A stretch of 64,000 nucleotides of DNA from Dryocosmus kuriphilus (GCA_038277395.1 CM076189.1:79783421-79847420); one strand, 5' to 3'; counted from the first letter of the stretch, positions 1 to 10,625 are shown. Numbers and translations: made by a program. Notes: generated by a model not told the origin, from the sequence alone.

Positions 1-830
1 AAAAGAGAAAAATTTGGTTCTAGCAACTTCTTTTCAATTCTCAATTTTTTGGATCCAGTTGAATTCCATAACAATATAAATGGTTTACTTTTTTTTGTTT
101 CTAGAGTTTTTAAAACGAATTGTAGCAAAATTTAGAAATTTACACATGTAAAGATCTTAAATCTTTAAAAAAAGCTTTCCAAACCTAAAATTAACAACGT
201 ATATGTAATTAATGAGTTTCTCTTTTCTTATTTCAATGCATTTATAAATTTTTAACTTAATAAATTAAATATATTTGATTAAATAAATATTTTATATTTT
301 TCTAGCAGTTTCTCTTCCAAAAATCTTTTGAAATAAAAAAAACATATAACATTTTTTTTATTGAGTTCATCCAATTAAAATTCGGTCAATTTCATGATAC
401 AAGAAGCTATTTGTATAAATATTTTCAAAAATTGTTATCAAAACTTCTTGTTTCGAAATTTTTAAACATTTCTAAACAAAAAAACTTTTTGCGAAATTTT
501 CCAAGTTTCTAAGTTCCTAATATAATACAATATACAAAATATTAAGATTTTTCATTTCATTTAATGATATTTTACTTTACTTTACGTAATTTTCAGCTTA
601 CTGCAATTCCATTGGCGCAACTTTGTTTTTTCCGAGTTAGCATCTTTCATCATTTTTACAGTTATAAAGGAAAAAAGTACATAAAATAACATTTTTAATA
701 TTACAAAATAAAAAACTTAACTTTCTTCATTTTCAAAGTTTTTTTTAAACGAGCTGCAGACATTTTTAGAGAAATAAAAATCTAGAAGTCTTAAAATTTT
801 TTTACAAAACATATATAAAAACATATTTTA
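1..830. repeat. AT-rich repeat block, D-type copy 1
   Basis: No gene is seen. The start matches blocks beginning near 26,010 and 52,975: all three share a stretch reading AAAATTTG..TTC followed by CAACTTC and then CCAGTT..GAATTCCAT. The block ends where the DD41D mariner inserted, and the equivalent sequence seems to resume after it at about 3101. I read it as the tail of a further copy of the unit found at 19,590-54,045. Confidence 0.6.
590..645 (+). other. Exon-like module, copy 1
   Basis: A TTTTCAG acceptor-like site is followed by a short stretch reading roughly LTAIPLA. Similar modules lie near 3130-3180, 26,583-26,640 and 53,830-53,880, and the best of them read LTGIPLGL or similar. 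Upstream pyrimidine-AG contexts are alike in all but the 26,583 copy, where CAG has become CCG. There is no long ORF. It could be a fossil exon or just a conserved part of the repeat. Confidence 0.3.
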
Positions 831-832
831 TA

Positions 833-1213
833 CACCGGGTGTCTAAAAAGTCACGGGACGGTTGGATACTTCTTCAGACAAAAAATATTTTTCAAACAAG
901 TGAAGGTCATTCCTAAAGTAAATTTCAACGAGGAATTCAATGGTGATCTTCATCTTGACCTTGAAGTTGACCTTCATGGCTTTTTGAAAGTCAACTTTGT
1001 TTTTTTAAATGGAAACCCCCTTTTTTACATCCGCAATCGATAGGGCGGAAAATTCTACGTTCAGGTACGTACCCAAGTCATGGGTCGATTGTAACGTTCA
1101 AGGACAGTTAGAGGATATTTCAAAGTAACAAAGTTTTCCAAGAGGTCAGTGTAATTCCTGAAGTAAATTTCAACGAGAAATTCATTGGTGAGCTCTGTAT
1201 TGATCTTGGTTAC
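833..1213 (+). repeat. Left terminal inverted repeat of DD41D element
   Basis: About 380 bp, matching 2723-3098 in inverted orientation with scattered mismatches. The outer end reads CACCGGGTGTCTAAAAAGTC. Each arm has two internal direct copies of a motif containing GTAAATTTCAACGAG, here near 920 and 1163. This resembles the IR/DR layout of transposase binding sites in other Tc1-like elements. Confidence 0.85.
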
Positions 1214-1444
1214 AGCGTTTTGAATATTGTAAAATCATAAGGAAGTTTTTCATAAAAGTTCCTGGTGTTCTGGTGAGAGTTCTGTTCCTCCCTAAAGAGT
1301 TATACAGTCCTATACCGTTTTTCGATACATAACTCAATACCTAAGGCGATACAATAAGTTCTATACCGTTTTTCCATACGAATATTATGAATCGAAATTA
1401 AATTTACGTATTACGAGCACATACTTACTATCTTTCGCTAAAAG

Positions 1445-2538
1445 ATTATTATAGCACAAGCTAAACTTTCGGAACGAGAGAGAGTATCTGTATTAATGAT
1501 GCGTGTTTGGGGAGATCGAGTTCGATCTTATGATCAAGTTCGTTTGCTTTTTAATCGCACTTTTCTTAATGGAGAAGGGTTAAATGCTGTCTCAAAATCA
1601 ACAATTGAAAGAACTGTAAGACGCTTTATGAACCATGGATCTATCAAGGACCTTCAGAGAACTGGTCGGCCAAAATCTGCAGGATTTGAGGAGATGTAGA
1701 TGGAAATAGCCCAAACATTTGTTGAAAACCCACACCTTAGTTTACGTCGAGCTAGTGATGAGCGTGACGTTGCTCCTGAGACAGTGCGAAATATTTTATA
1801 AAGCATTAATTTCCATCCTTACACAGTTCATCTGGTACAAGAGCTCAATGAAGACGATACTGATCGCTGTGTTGAATTTTGTGAAATTATGAGGGACAGA
1901 ATTGATACAGATTCTCTTTTCTTGTACAATACAGTATTTTCAAATGAAGCTACTTTCACTTTAAAAGGTGAACTTAACAGGCAAAATTGTAGATATTGGT
2001 CCGACACAAATCCTGATTGGATGTTGGAGAGTCACACACAATATCCACAAAAGATTAATGTTTGGGCCAGTATCTTGAATGATACATTGATAGGCCCTTT
2101 CTTCATCGATGGTAATCTCAATGCCCTTGCATATGAAGAGCTTCTCAGAAACCAAATTGTACCAAGAATAAGGGAGATTACAGGCGATAATTTTCAAAAT
2201 ATTTGGTTCCAGCAGGACGGAGCAGCGGCTCATTACGGTAGGGAGGTTCGAGCATATTTGAATACTCAGTTTCCTCAAAGATGGATTGGAAGAAGGGACG
2301 AAATCGAGTCGCCTGCTAGATCTCCTAATCTGACGCCTCTCGACTATTTTCTTTGGGGTTATTTAAATAGCAAATTTACTCAACGCAACCCCAAAGCTTA
2401 GACGAATTGCAGAATCAGATTCTGCAACAGGCTACTTTCATTGATAGGGATATGATTCGTAATGCTGTAACTCATTTTTACAATCGCGTAGCTTTTTGTC
2501 AAAAAGCTCAAGTTTCTCAGTTCGAACATCTTCACTGA
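1445..2538 (+). pseudogene. DD41D transposase, inactivated
   Basis: The segments at 1496-1699 and 1889-2401 share one reading frame. The N-terminal part is a helix-turn-helix region of the DUF4817 type (MRVWGDRVRSYDQV). Two in-frame stops follow, near 1697 and 1799. The catalytic DDE_3 domain follows, with WFQQDGAAAHYG and the third Asp in PLDYFLWG. The first catalytic Asp is replaced: the usual F-DEATF box reads FSNEATF. Near 2380 the frame shifts, and the C-terminus continues in another frame to a TGA at 2536-2538. Homology extends upstream of 1496 without a start codon, so the initiator Met also looks lost. Confidence 0.85.
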
Positions 2539-2621
2539 AGCGTGAGAAGCAAGGGGACTCACGCTAATCAAGCACCCCGAAACGTGAGAGGCAAGGGGAC
2601 GCATGCTAATCAAGCACCCCA
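2538..2621. repeat. Two-copy 42-bp direct repeat
   Basis: Two adjacent copies with the core GCAAGGGGAC and the ending CTAATCAAGCACCCC, spaced 42 bp apart. They sit right after the transposase stop, inside the DD41D element. Confidence 0.75.
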
Positions 2622-2722
2622 AAGGGAACAGAATTTACTACGTCCACGTCGGTGTTCCTGGGTAATGCTAAACGTAAACGTAAACTGCTTGGAAGAAACC
2701 TTGAAAAAACCTTGAAGATCAT

Positions 2723-3098
2723 CACCAAGATCAATACAGAGATCACCAATGAATTTCTCGCTGAAATGTGCTTCAGGAATTACACTGACCTCTTGGAAAA
2801 CTTTGTTAATTTCAAATAACCTCTAACTGACCTTGAACGTTACAATTGACCTATGACTTGGGTACGTACCTGAACGTATAATTTTCCGATCTATCGATTG
2901 CAGGTGTAAAAAAGGGGGTTTCCGTTTAAAAAACAAATTTGACCTTCAGATAGCCATGAAGGTCAACTTCAAGGTCAAAATGAAGGTCACCATTAAATTC
3001 CTCGTTGGAATTTACTTCAGGAATGACCTTCACTTTTTTGAGAAATATTTTACCTGAGGAAATATCCAACCGTACCGGGACTTTTTAGGCACCCGGTA
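2723..3098 (-). repeat. Right terminal inverted repeat of DD41D element
   Basis: Inverted match to 833-1213, starting inside at ACCAAGATCAATACAGAG and ending at GCACCCGGTA before the flanking TA. The two arms carry independent point differences, as expected for an old, immobile copy. Confidence 0.85.
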
Positions 3099-3100
3099 TA

Positions 3101-3900
3101 AATATACATAAGGAATGTTATTTTCCCTAATTTTCAGTTGACTGGAATCCCACTTGGCCTAACTTTCATTTTAACGGGTAATCATATAAAGTACTCTTTT
3201 TTTTCCCAAATTTAATTATTAGAAATTAGTTAATTGTTAAAGCATTACATTTTTTATTCAATTAGATTTAAAAGATTCAATACTAATAATTAAATGAAAA
3301 ACCACAACATCTCTATTCTGTATTTTGAATTTAAAGAAAGATTCTAAGTTTTTTAGAAGAGATTTTTTGAAGTTTATAAACCTAGGACCTTGGATAATTC
3401 TATACAATACTTTTTCTTAAAATTTTTTTTTTAAATTTAGATACAAAAGGCATTGTGAACATTTTCTAATTTTTTCTCCCATTAAATTAAGCAAATTTTT
3501 ATTACATGCACCCGAAAAGAAACACTCAACTTTTTTAAAAAGTTTTTTATAAGAGACTTAGAGACTTTAAGAACAGAAATTTAGATAATTTTCTGAGTTT
3601 TATAGAAGAAAAGCTTTTTTTTTGTTTTTTTATTTAGTTAAATTAACAAAACTTAAAACGAATTACTAGTGAAAGTACTTACAAAATTCTTTTTAAGTTT
3701 CCAAGATTTCTTAGAATATATTCAGGACTTTAAAGAATTAAACAATTTTCACAACATTTTCTCAGTTATTCATCCAGATATCTTGAAATCCCAAAATGTT
3801 TTAGTTATGATGAAATTTTTTGAAATCAGTTAAAATATCTTGAAGTTCATAAAGATTCCGAAAAATCCATTGAAAATTTGAAATCTGTGGAAATAAGAGC
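3101..3900. repeat. AT-rich block continuing from 830
   Basis: No gene. The start (3130-3180) carries another copy of the exon-like LTGIPLGL module after CTAATTTTCAG. Here it is followed by a GTAATC that could act as a splice donor. The rest is A/T-rich with poly(T) runs and no other structure that I can see. Confidence 0.5.
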
Positions 3901-3936
3901 TGATGACTGCTAATTTTTTCGGTCATTGCAGCCATA
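3901..3936 (-). repeat. Terminal inverted repeat of Penelope-like element (left)
   Basis: The core AATTTTTTCGGTCATTG is matched in reverse complement near 12,134-12,169, about 31 of 36 positions by eye. Short inverted termini outside the direct repeats are known in Penelope-like elements. Confidence 0.6.
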
Positions 3937-4044
3937 ATAATGTCTAAAATTCAATAATCAATAGTATACATTTATTCAACGTTTTTACCTTTAATTGTAA
4001 GTCTGCTTCAAGAATGTCTACAAAAATATAATATATGTAAAAAA

Positions 4045-4214
4045 AGGGGGCATGAATAAAAATGATATAAGTGTACAATTATTTAACAAAGTTCGATAGA
4101 ATAAAATTTGAAAATAATAGAATCATAATATATACCTTAATAGGAGTTCTTGTGCTCACAATAGTCAATTGTCAAATAATCAGTTGTAAATCGATAACAT
4201 GTCGGAGGAATATT
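4045..4214 (-). repeat. LTR-like terminal repeat (pLTR), 3' copy
   Basis: Direct-repeat partner of 11,956-12,135. Shared landmarks are AGAATAAAATTTGAAAATAA, ATAATATATACCTTA and GAGGAATATT. The two copies diverge by many substitutions, so the insertion is old. Confidence 0.75.
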
Positions 4215-4504
4215 AAAAACTTTGTTAAAAAAACATACAATTTAAAACGTTTAGTAATAGTGTCACAAGAAAAACTGAAGAGACTCTAATTGTAATTACT
4301 AGCTTATATTTTGAATAATGAGAAGAGCAATAATATTGATGCTTACGTGTCACAATACAAACTAAAGGTGAGAGAGAGATTTCATAGAAATCGGTGGTGT
4401 ATATGATTGGAAATGCGTTTTCAAGTAATCTCAGATGAAATAGCGGGGAATTTAGATTAAAATACTTTGTTGAAATTAGTTCGAAATGCAATCACATAAT
4501 TTAC

Positions 4505-4790
4505 TTATCTTCATTATTCCAGTCTGTAAATTAATTGAAACGTTTTTTAATTTATGGATGGAAATAGATTCATAAATTGGTCTTCTGTAAGTAATTCTTT
4601 CTTTGGAAAGGACTCTGATCTCATTAAAATTAAAAGAATGTTAAAAACTTCCAACAGTGTTGTGCCAAACCTGTATCCAAGTTACCAACCTGACAATATC
4701 TTTTGTGTTCTGAAACACAAATTTTCAATCGACTGCCAGTTTCACCAATATATACATTATACAATCATTAAAATTTACATATGATCTGCT
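4505..4790 (-). pseudogene. GIY-YIG endonuclease of Penelope-like element, fragment
   Basis: Reading leftward from 4770, one frame gives NVYIGETGSRLK, then SEHKRYCQVGNLDTGLAQH, then a stretch through ITYRRPIYES. These fit the GIY-YIG core and the following H and N/E-containing segments of Penelope endonucleases. Just upstream are two stops. The preceding half of the domain (QPGVVYLIKCNYC) lies at about 9590-9640, beyond the LINE insertion. Confidence 0.75.
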
Positions 4791-5232
4791 CGGTGGGTTC
4801 CTATCACCACTAAGCAGCGTGTCTTCAGGTTGCGTATAGTGGAACGGCACCTGAGGTTGAACAACTTCTGAGGTTAACTGCGAATACAACGACAAGCAGT
4901 CACGGACAGCCGATCGGAACCAGCCTTGTGGGTGTTTTCAGCCCGCACTGGTAGAAAATACTGTAGGTATACGACTGAAACATAATATCTTGTAAGGAGG
5001 AAACCCTGCTGCCCCATTGGACATCACAGCGATGACACTGCCCTCAAGGGATGTGTGGAATGATTCGCCTGTAGGGTCAACGTGGTATTGATGCCAGTGT
5101 GGCGCACTGCCTTGCAGGGGGACTTTAGGATACGAGGCAGAAACCGTAATGTGTCTGACGACAAGTTGACACGGTCCTTGTCAAAGTCGGAAAGCTCCCA
5201 TACTTAGGCCTAGGGAGGCATGGGCTTTATCA

Positions 5233-6060
5233 TTGCTGGGACGGTGGACTCACCTGCAATCGGAACAGGATCTCTCACGCGCGCACATTCTTAAAACTGT
5301 CATGGCTAACTTCCAAAAACAAACAACTACAATGAAATATCTTAAGGCGAGAACTCTGAACGCGCGTACACTAAATATTGGCGGATTTAGCGAACTCAGT
5401 GACGTAGTAAAGAGATACGATATTGAATGTAATTATAAATATAATATAATATATAATATAATTGTACTTCAAGAAACCTGCTGTCAGGGTGAGTACGCAT
5501 CAATATCTAAGGATAATTACACTGTTCACCGTGAGGGAGCTAAAAGGCGCAAACTGGGACCGGGTTTCTTATTAGTAAACGAATTTCGCCAGCGATTATC
5601 GACATGCAATTCATTAACAACCTGTTATCATATATTGTACTAAAGGGTAATTTCTGCAAACAGTTGCTAATTAACCTAAACCGATATCGAAGTTTTACGC
5701 AAAAATATTATTGGGAGACATCAACGCGAAAACTGGAAGGAACTGATTTATAAGCCTACAATAGAGTCAGAAAGCTTCCATGACGTCAGTAATGATAATG
5801 GGACTAGAGTAATAAACTTTGCATCTTCAAGGAACCTCGTTGACAAAAGCACATATTTCAAGCATAAAAATATACAAAAGTTCACCTGGACATCACCATA
5901 TGGTATCACTCACAATCATATTGATCGCGTTTTAATTGACAAAAGACGTCATACAAACATTCTCCATGTAAGTTCGTACAGGGGAGCTGATTTAAATTCA
6001 GACCACTTTCTCGTCATAGTGAAACTACGATCTATACAGGCGTTAAATAGCAAAAATAGC
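5233..6060 (+). pseudogene. RTE endonuclease domain, broken
   Basis: The frame open from 5233 reads LKARTLNARTLNIGGFSEL and later IVLQETCCQ, which carries the expected catalytic Glu. A frame change near 5640 leads to GDINAKTGR (about 5718), then THNHIDRVLID (about 5910-5940), then SDHFLVIV (about 6000). These are the Asp/Asn, Asp and Ser-Asp-His boxes of APE-like LINE endonucleases, in the right order. Stops and frameshifts between them make it non-functional. The true start is not clear. Confidence 0.75.
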
Positions 6061-6116
6061 CCCCTAGAACCAACAGTTCATTTCAATATAGATAAATTTT
6101 AAATACCAACAGAACG

Positions 6117-6310
6117 TTGAAGCACCAATTAAAAATTTCTAATAGTGTCGATGCTCTTCAAAAACAGAGACACGATAGCGATATTTGTAAGGAGGACCTG
6201 GAAACTCTGTGGGACAATATGAAAGATGAGTTAAAGACAGCCGCGAAAAGTACTAGAGGTTTAAGGAAAGTAACCAAGGGCAAACCGTGGTTCGAAGAAG
6301 AGTGCAAACT
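6117..6310 (+). pseudogene. RTE linker segment, left of mariner insertion
   Basis: Open in one frame, with TLWDNMKDELKTAAKS and GKPWFEEECK, typical of the region between endonuclease and RT in RTE LINEs. The frame is cut at the TA at 6310-6311 where the mariner inserted. The LINE resumes at 7637. Confidence 0.7.
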
Positions 6311-6311
6311 A

Positions 6312-6339
6312 CGAGGGCCTACCCAAAAGAAACCGAACT
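6312..6339 (+). repeat. mariner left TIR
   Basis: 28 bp, CGAGGGCCTACCC... ending ...AACCGAACT, identical by eye to the reverse complement of 7609-7636. Confidence 0.9.
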
Positions 6340-6472
6340 GATGTTGTGGGGAGCGGAGTTGTTGTAGTACCGGGTTTTTGCCGGTAGGTGCGTGTAGAGG
6401 CACTTTTCATCAGTTAGTATGCCAACTGCTATCACTGTGTAAGGTTGCATTTGGTGTGTGTAATTTTTTTTT

Positions 6473-7564
6473 GTGACTGTTGCTTTGCGCCCTCGTCGTT
6501 TTTTTGTGCAGGTTGATTTTCGTGATCAGCGTGCCAACGTGAGGTTTTGCTTCCTGCTCGGGAAAACGGGCACAGAAACTCTTCAAATGTTAAAAACGGC
6601 CTACAAGGATGATGCTATGGGAAAAACTCAAGTGTTCGAGTGGCTTTCTCGTTTTATAAGTGGGGAAATGTCAGTTGACGATCAACCTCGCTCTGGACGT
6701 CCTTCGATGGCCCGAACCGACGAAAATGTTGAAAAAATTCGTCAAATCATCCTGGAAGGTCGACGAAGGACCATGGAAGAAGTTGTGGAGAAATCTGGCG
6801 TGAGTTGGAGTTCAGTACAGAGAATTCTAAGTGAAGATTTGGGGATGAGAAGGGTGGCTGCAAAATTTGTTCCTCGACTGCTGACTGCAGAGCAAAAACA
6901 AGGCCGCGTGCAAGCATACTCTGCTTTGAAGGAGGAATTCCAAAATGATCCAAACTTTTTTTCCAAGGTCATAACAGGTGACGAATCGTGGTGTTATGGA
7001 TACGATCCTGAAACTAAGCAACAGTCAAGTCAATGGAAGACTCAAAATTCGCCTCGCCCTAAAAAAGCTCATCAGGTGAGGTCAAACATTAAAACGATGC
7101 TCATTTGTTTTCTCGATGTGAGAGGAGTCGTCCATTCAGAATTTGTTCCGCCGGGTCTGACAGTTAATCAGGCATTTTGCCTGGAAGTCTTGAAAAGATT
7201 GCGCAACAGTTTACGACGGAAAAGGCCTGATTTGTGGCAGTCGGGGGACTGGTTTTTCCACCACGACAACGCCCCTGCTCACACAGCTCTTTCTGTGCGC
7301 CGATTTTTGACCAAAAATAGCATGGCCACTGTTCCTCACCCAACTTATTCACCCGATTTAGCTCTCTGTGACTTTTTTTTATTCCCCCGAATGAAAAGGG
7401 ACATGAAAGGAAAGCGTTTTGCGGACGTAGCTGAAGTGCAGGAAAAAACGACGGAGGCGCTGTCAAGCATCACAAAAGAGGAATTTAAAAAATGTTTCGC
7501 ACAATGGAATAAAAGATTAGATAAGTGTATTGTCTCCAATGGAGAGTACTTTGAAGGAGATTAA
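6473..7564 (+). CDS. mariner transposase (363 aa, DD34D), apparently intact
   Basis: Cut-and-paste transposase acting in the nucleus on its own TIRs. The N-terminal half has paired helix-turn-helix domains: the first around residues 15-65, with MGKTQVFEWLSRF, and the second around 85-125, with GVSWSSVQRIL. The catalytic domain has Asp170 in TGDESW, Asp265 in HHDNAPAH and Asp300 in LALCDFFLF, with 34 residues between the last two. The family usually starts near MxDFRDQR, so the first 15 or so residues here may be an extension and the real start may be lower. One oddity: the PDLAP motif before the third Asp reads PDLAL (Leu298). No stop or frameshift is seen, and whether it is active cannot be told from sequence. 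Confidence 0.92.
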   Translation: MTVALRPRRFFVQVDFRDQRANVRFCFLLGKTGTETLQMLKTAYKDDAMGKTQVFEWLSRFISGEMSVDDQPRSGRPSMARTDENVEKIRQIILEGRRRTMEEVVEKSGVSWSSVQRILSEDLGMRRVAAKFVPRLLTAEQKQGRVQAYSALKEEFQNDPNFFSKVITGDESWCYGYDPETKQQSSQWKTQNSPRPKKAHQVRSNIKTMLICFLDVRGVVHSEFVPPGLTVNQAFCLEVLKRLRNSLRRKRPDLWQSGDWFFHHDNAPAHTALSVRRFLTKNSMATVPHPTYSPDLALCDFFLFPRMKRDMKGKRFADVAEVQEKTTEALSSITKEEFKKCFAQWNKRLDKCIVSNGEYFEGD

Positions 7565-7608
7565 ACGTTTTTTGTAGAAAAATCAAAATAATAACTTTGT
7601 ACAAAAGT

Positions 7609-7636
7609 AGTTCGGTTTCTTTTGGGTAGGCCCTCG
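7609..7636 (-). repeat. mariner right TIR
   Basis: 28-bp partner of the left TIR, reading AGTTCGGTTTC... ending ...TAGGCCCTCG, followed by the TA duplication. Confidence 0.9.
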
Positions 7637-7639
7637 TAT

Positions 7640-9568
7640 GTTTTAAAAAGTGAACAAAGGGAAACAAATTATTTGACAAAATAAGTGCGATCAAAGACAT
7701 AAGAAGTATCTCGAGATTAGAAAAAGCACAAATAGATATAACAGATCCAAGGAAAGGGAGTGTAAAAAGAATAAGCTACTAACAATAGACACGCATAATA
7801 AGCAAAGTACCCCGCATGAGATGTACAGGGGAATCAATTTTGTAAGGAAAGGCTTTCAAAATAGAACGGAATTAATGAGGGACGAAAATGGCAATCTAGT
7901 TCCTAATGCGACAGAGGGACAAAATTTTCTGGAAAAACTATTTCGATAAACTGTTGAACGTCCGCGAATAGCCTGTTGAAGTTAATTTCGGTTAAATGCA
8001 CTCTGCTGATATATAAATTGATGAGGCTACTGCAAAAGAAATAGAAATGGCCATAAGGAAGTTGAAAAATGACAAGTCCGCGGGCTTTGACGGCCTGTCG
8101 CAAGAAATAATAAGAAATGGGGACCCTCGCCTCACAAGGCAAATTTGTAAATTAATACGTGCAATGTGAAAAACAGAACGCATGCCTGAGGAATGGAATA
8201 TTCCTTTTATTACACCCATTTTTAAAAAGGGCGATAAAACGAACTGTAGCAAATATCGGGGATTTTGCTTGTGCCTTCGTGCTGTAAGATCCTGTTCAAC
8301 GTAATCTTAGGTAGTCTAACCCCTTTTGCTGAAGAAATCACTGTGGATTACCACTGTGGATTCCGCCGAAGCCAGTCTACAAGCGACCAAACGCTTAAAA
8401 GTAGACAACTGTTAGAAGAGAAATCGGAATTCATTGAAGCAATACATCAGCTACTTTTCGACTTCAAAAAAGCTTAAGACTCTACTATACGCACATGAAT
8501 GTACTGGATTCTGGAGTTCTTGGGTATACCAAAGAAATTGGTTAGGCTTATCAAAGTTTGCTTAAGCGGCAGCTGGGGTAGAATACGCGTAAACAGAAGT
8601 TTATCTAAAGAGTTTTTGAACCGCAATGGCCTGAAACGGGGCGGTGAGCTTTCTGGCAATCTTTTTAACTTGTTTTAGAATACGTGCTTAGATAAGTAAA
8701 AACGCATCCATCGGTGCTACCGTCAAGGTGTAATACAAATCCTGTTATACGCGGATGATCTCGACTTACTCGGGCATGATAAAGAAACGGTAGCTAAAAA
8801 TGCGGAAATGGTGATCACAAAAGACAAGGAAATAAGTTTAGAACCTAGCGAATCGAAGACGGAATATTTGACCGCCGGCAGATCAGAACAAAGCAATGAG
8901 GAGTGGGATCTAATCGCTGGAAATATGAAATTTGAAAGATTTAATGAGTTCAAATACCTCGCGATTATTAAAGCCAGCAACAATAATATTAAAACGGAAA
9001 TCAGCAGGCATCTGTACGCTGGCAACGGGTTCTATAATGCAACAAGTACATTACTAAAATCGCGATCCTTATTTAGAAGCACCAAAGTAAGAATTAACTA
9101 AACGATAATAATGCCGCTCCTGATGTACTGGTGCGAAAGGTGGTTGGTGATGGAAGGAGAGGAGAACAGGTTTAGAGTATTTGAAAAGAAAGTACTTAGA
9201 AAAATCCATCGGCCAAGAAGAGACGAAGAGATTGGTGAATGGAGAAAAATGCATAATGATGAGCTGCATGCTCTCTACGGGTCAGTTAATATTAATAGAG
9301 TAATGAAAGCACACAAATTAAGCTGTTGGGACATGTACCAAGAATGTGAAACGAAGGAACAGGGGTGCAAGTTTTAAGAGGGAAAACGATGAGGAAGAAA
9401 CCTCTCTGCACAAGTAGAAACAGATGGGAGAAAATCGTAAGGGACGATCCAAAAGAGTTAGGAAATGATTATTATTTAAACTGGATGGAGGATGCACATG
9501 ACAGAGATGTGTGGCGGTTCTGGGTAGCTGAGGCAATGAACTTCCGAGTTCGCAAAGCTACACTATAA
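7640..9568 (+). pseudogene. RTE reverse transcriptase and C-terminus, broken
   Basis: Successive frames read ENGNLVPNATEGQNFLEKLF, then IRKLKNDKSAGFDGL (RT entry box, about 8060), PIFKKGDKTN, CGFRRSQST, GIPKKLVRLIKVCL, LLYADDLDLL (catalytic YADD, about 8742), then the thumb region (8808-9100). The C-terminal tail contains LGNDYYLNWMEDAHDRD (9440-9510), typical of RTE-clade proteins. Stops occur near 7945, 8167, 8475, 8679 and 9100, and the frame shifts at several points. Order and spacing are normal otherwise, so this was a full RT domain before decay. Confidence 0.8.
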
Positions 9569-9589
9569 TAACAATAATTACATTTTATA

Positions 9590-10625
9590 AGATAAACCAC
9601 ACCTGGTTGATTTTCATTAGTATTTAAATCTTTTTTGTTAAAAATAATGTTATTTAAATTGTGTTCGTCTTTAAAATAAGCGCTATTTTAAAATTTTTAT
9701 AAGGCAATCCTAAGTCTTTCTGAAAGACTTTAACTATTTATTCTTTTTTATTTTCAATAATTGAGCTGTTATAAGATTTATGGATATGCTCTTTGGTACA
9801 TTTTCTATTAATATGTGAGGGTAATTATTTTGTCTAAGAATTTGCTTGATATATGTTAAGTTTTCTTTTCTAAATGTTTTATCACTAAGTTTTAAACATC
9901 TATTGACCAATGCTTTTATTAAACCAACTTTATGGCAAAGAATATCGTAAGAATCATAATTTAAATAACAGTCTGAGTTTGAAGGATTATTAAGCAAATT
10001 GTTAATCAACTTTTCATCATTTGCTTTGATAATTTATAAATCGAGAAAATTTAGAGAACCATTATTTTCAGGTTCAATGGTAGATTGAATAGCATGTTTC
10101 ATTCTGTTGAATCTAGTCAATAAGTCATTAATTTTATTAGCGGGAACAATTGTGAAAATATAATCTACGTAATGCTTGTAAATTAGAGGTTGAATATCTA
10201 GCATATCCAAGCTATTTTTTCGATATATTCTAGTACAGTATTTGAGATAATTTGTGAATGTCGGGAGCTCATAGGGCATCCTGATATTTGGGGATCAAAT
10301 TTTTTGTTAAAAGAGAAAATAATGCTGTTAAAAACTGTTTTGATCGCGATTAAAACTTCATTTTTAGTTACTGTAATGAAATTACAATGAAGATTAAGTT
10401 TTTCTTCGACACACTCTAAGGCTAAATCTAAGGGGATCTGTCGAATATAAAAATGAGATCCAAAGATACTAAAGAATGTGTTTTTGATATTGTGATGTGT
10501 TTTGAATATTTAGAAAGATTATAGGTGGTTGAGACAAGAGTTGAAACTATTAATCGCTAACTTAATGTAGGCTTGCGAGTTTTTGGTAAAGCATAAGCCT
10601 TGGCAACGACACTAATATGAGTTTC
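9590..10625 (-). pseudogene. Penelope-like reverse transcriptase, broken
   Basis: Read leftward from 10,620: AYALPKTRKPTLSLRLIVS, then SIFGSHFYIRQIPLDLA, then ISGCPMSSR (the GxPMGSP box), then YVDYIFTIVP, where the YVDD catalytic box reads YVDY. Next come NNGSLNFLDL, the thumb region (10,009-9734) and the linker into QPGVVYLIKCNYC. There are frameshifts near 10,540, 10,280 and 10,030. The replacement of the second catalytic Asp by Tyr would abolish activity. The endonuclease half is at 4505-4790. Confidence 0.8.

Larger units (their letters stand above)
833..3098 (+). mobile_element. Tc1/mariner-superfamily transposon, DD41D (rosa-like)
   Basis: The element is bounded by TA dinucleotides (831-832 and 3099-3100) and by long inverted repeats. 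It encodes one broken transposase. The spacing between the second and third catalytic positions is 41 residues, counted from the Asp in WFQQDGAAAHY to the Asp in PLDYFLWG. That spacing matches the DD41D group named rosa. The element moved by cut-and-paste and is now dead: it has two in-frame stops and a frameshift. It lies inside an AT-rich repeat block. Confidence 0.85.
6312..7636 (+). mobile_element. mariner transposon, structurally complete
   Basis: 1325 bp, flanked by TA target duplications (6310-6311 and 7637-7638). It has 28-bp terminal inverted repeats (6312-6339 and 7609-7636) that match at every position by eye, starting CGAGGGCCTACCC. It holds one long transposase ORF with no stop. 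This is the youngest-looking insertion in the nest: it sits in an RTE LINE which itself sits in a Penelope-like element. Confidence 0.93.
4790..9572 (+). mobile_element. RTE-type non-LTR retrotransposon, degraded
   Basis: Plus-strand LINE with an apurinic-type endonuclease (about 5330-6030), a linker, a reverse transcriptase (about 7640-8760) and an RTE-type C-terminus ending near 9568. The 3' end runs into ATAATAACAATAATT, a short repeat tail as seen in RTE elements. It landed in the endonuclease part of a Penelope-like element. TGTAATTATTGT-like sequence at the right junction resembles sequence at the left junction, which suggests a short target duplication. The mariner at 6312-7636 interrupts it. 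About 440 bp before 5230 is leader sequence with no recognised coding. Confidence 0.75.

Noticed and set aside
4071..4491. Two overlapping small ORFs, one on each strand
   Set aside because: They fall in the LTR-like repeat and 3' region of the Penelope-like element and show no conservation with the other copy.
6742..7466. Several minus-strand ORFs in the mariner
   Set aside because: Shadows of the intact transposase.
9734..10279. Possible telomerase-like RT gene
   Set aside because: The GxPMGSP-like box, the YVDD-like box and the linked GIY-YIG domain show a Penelope-like element.
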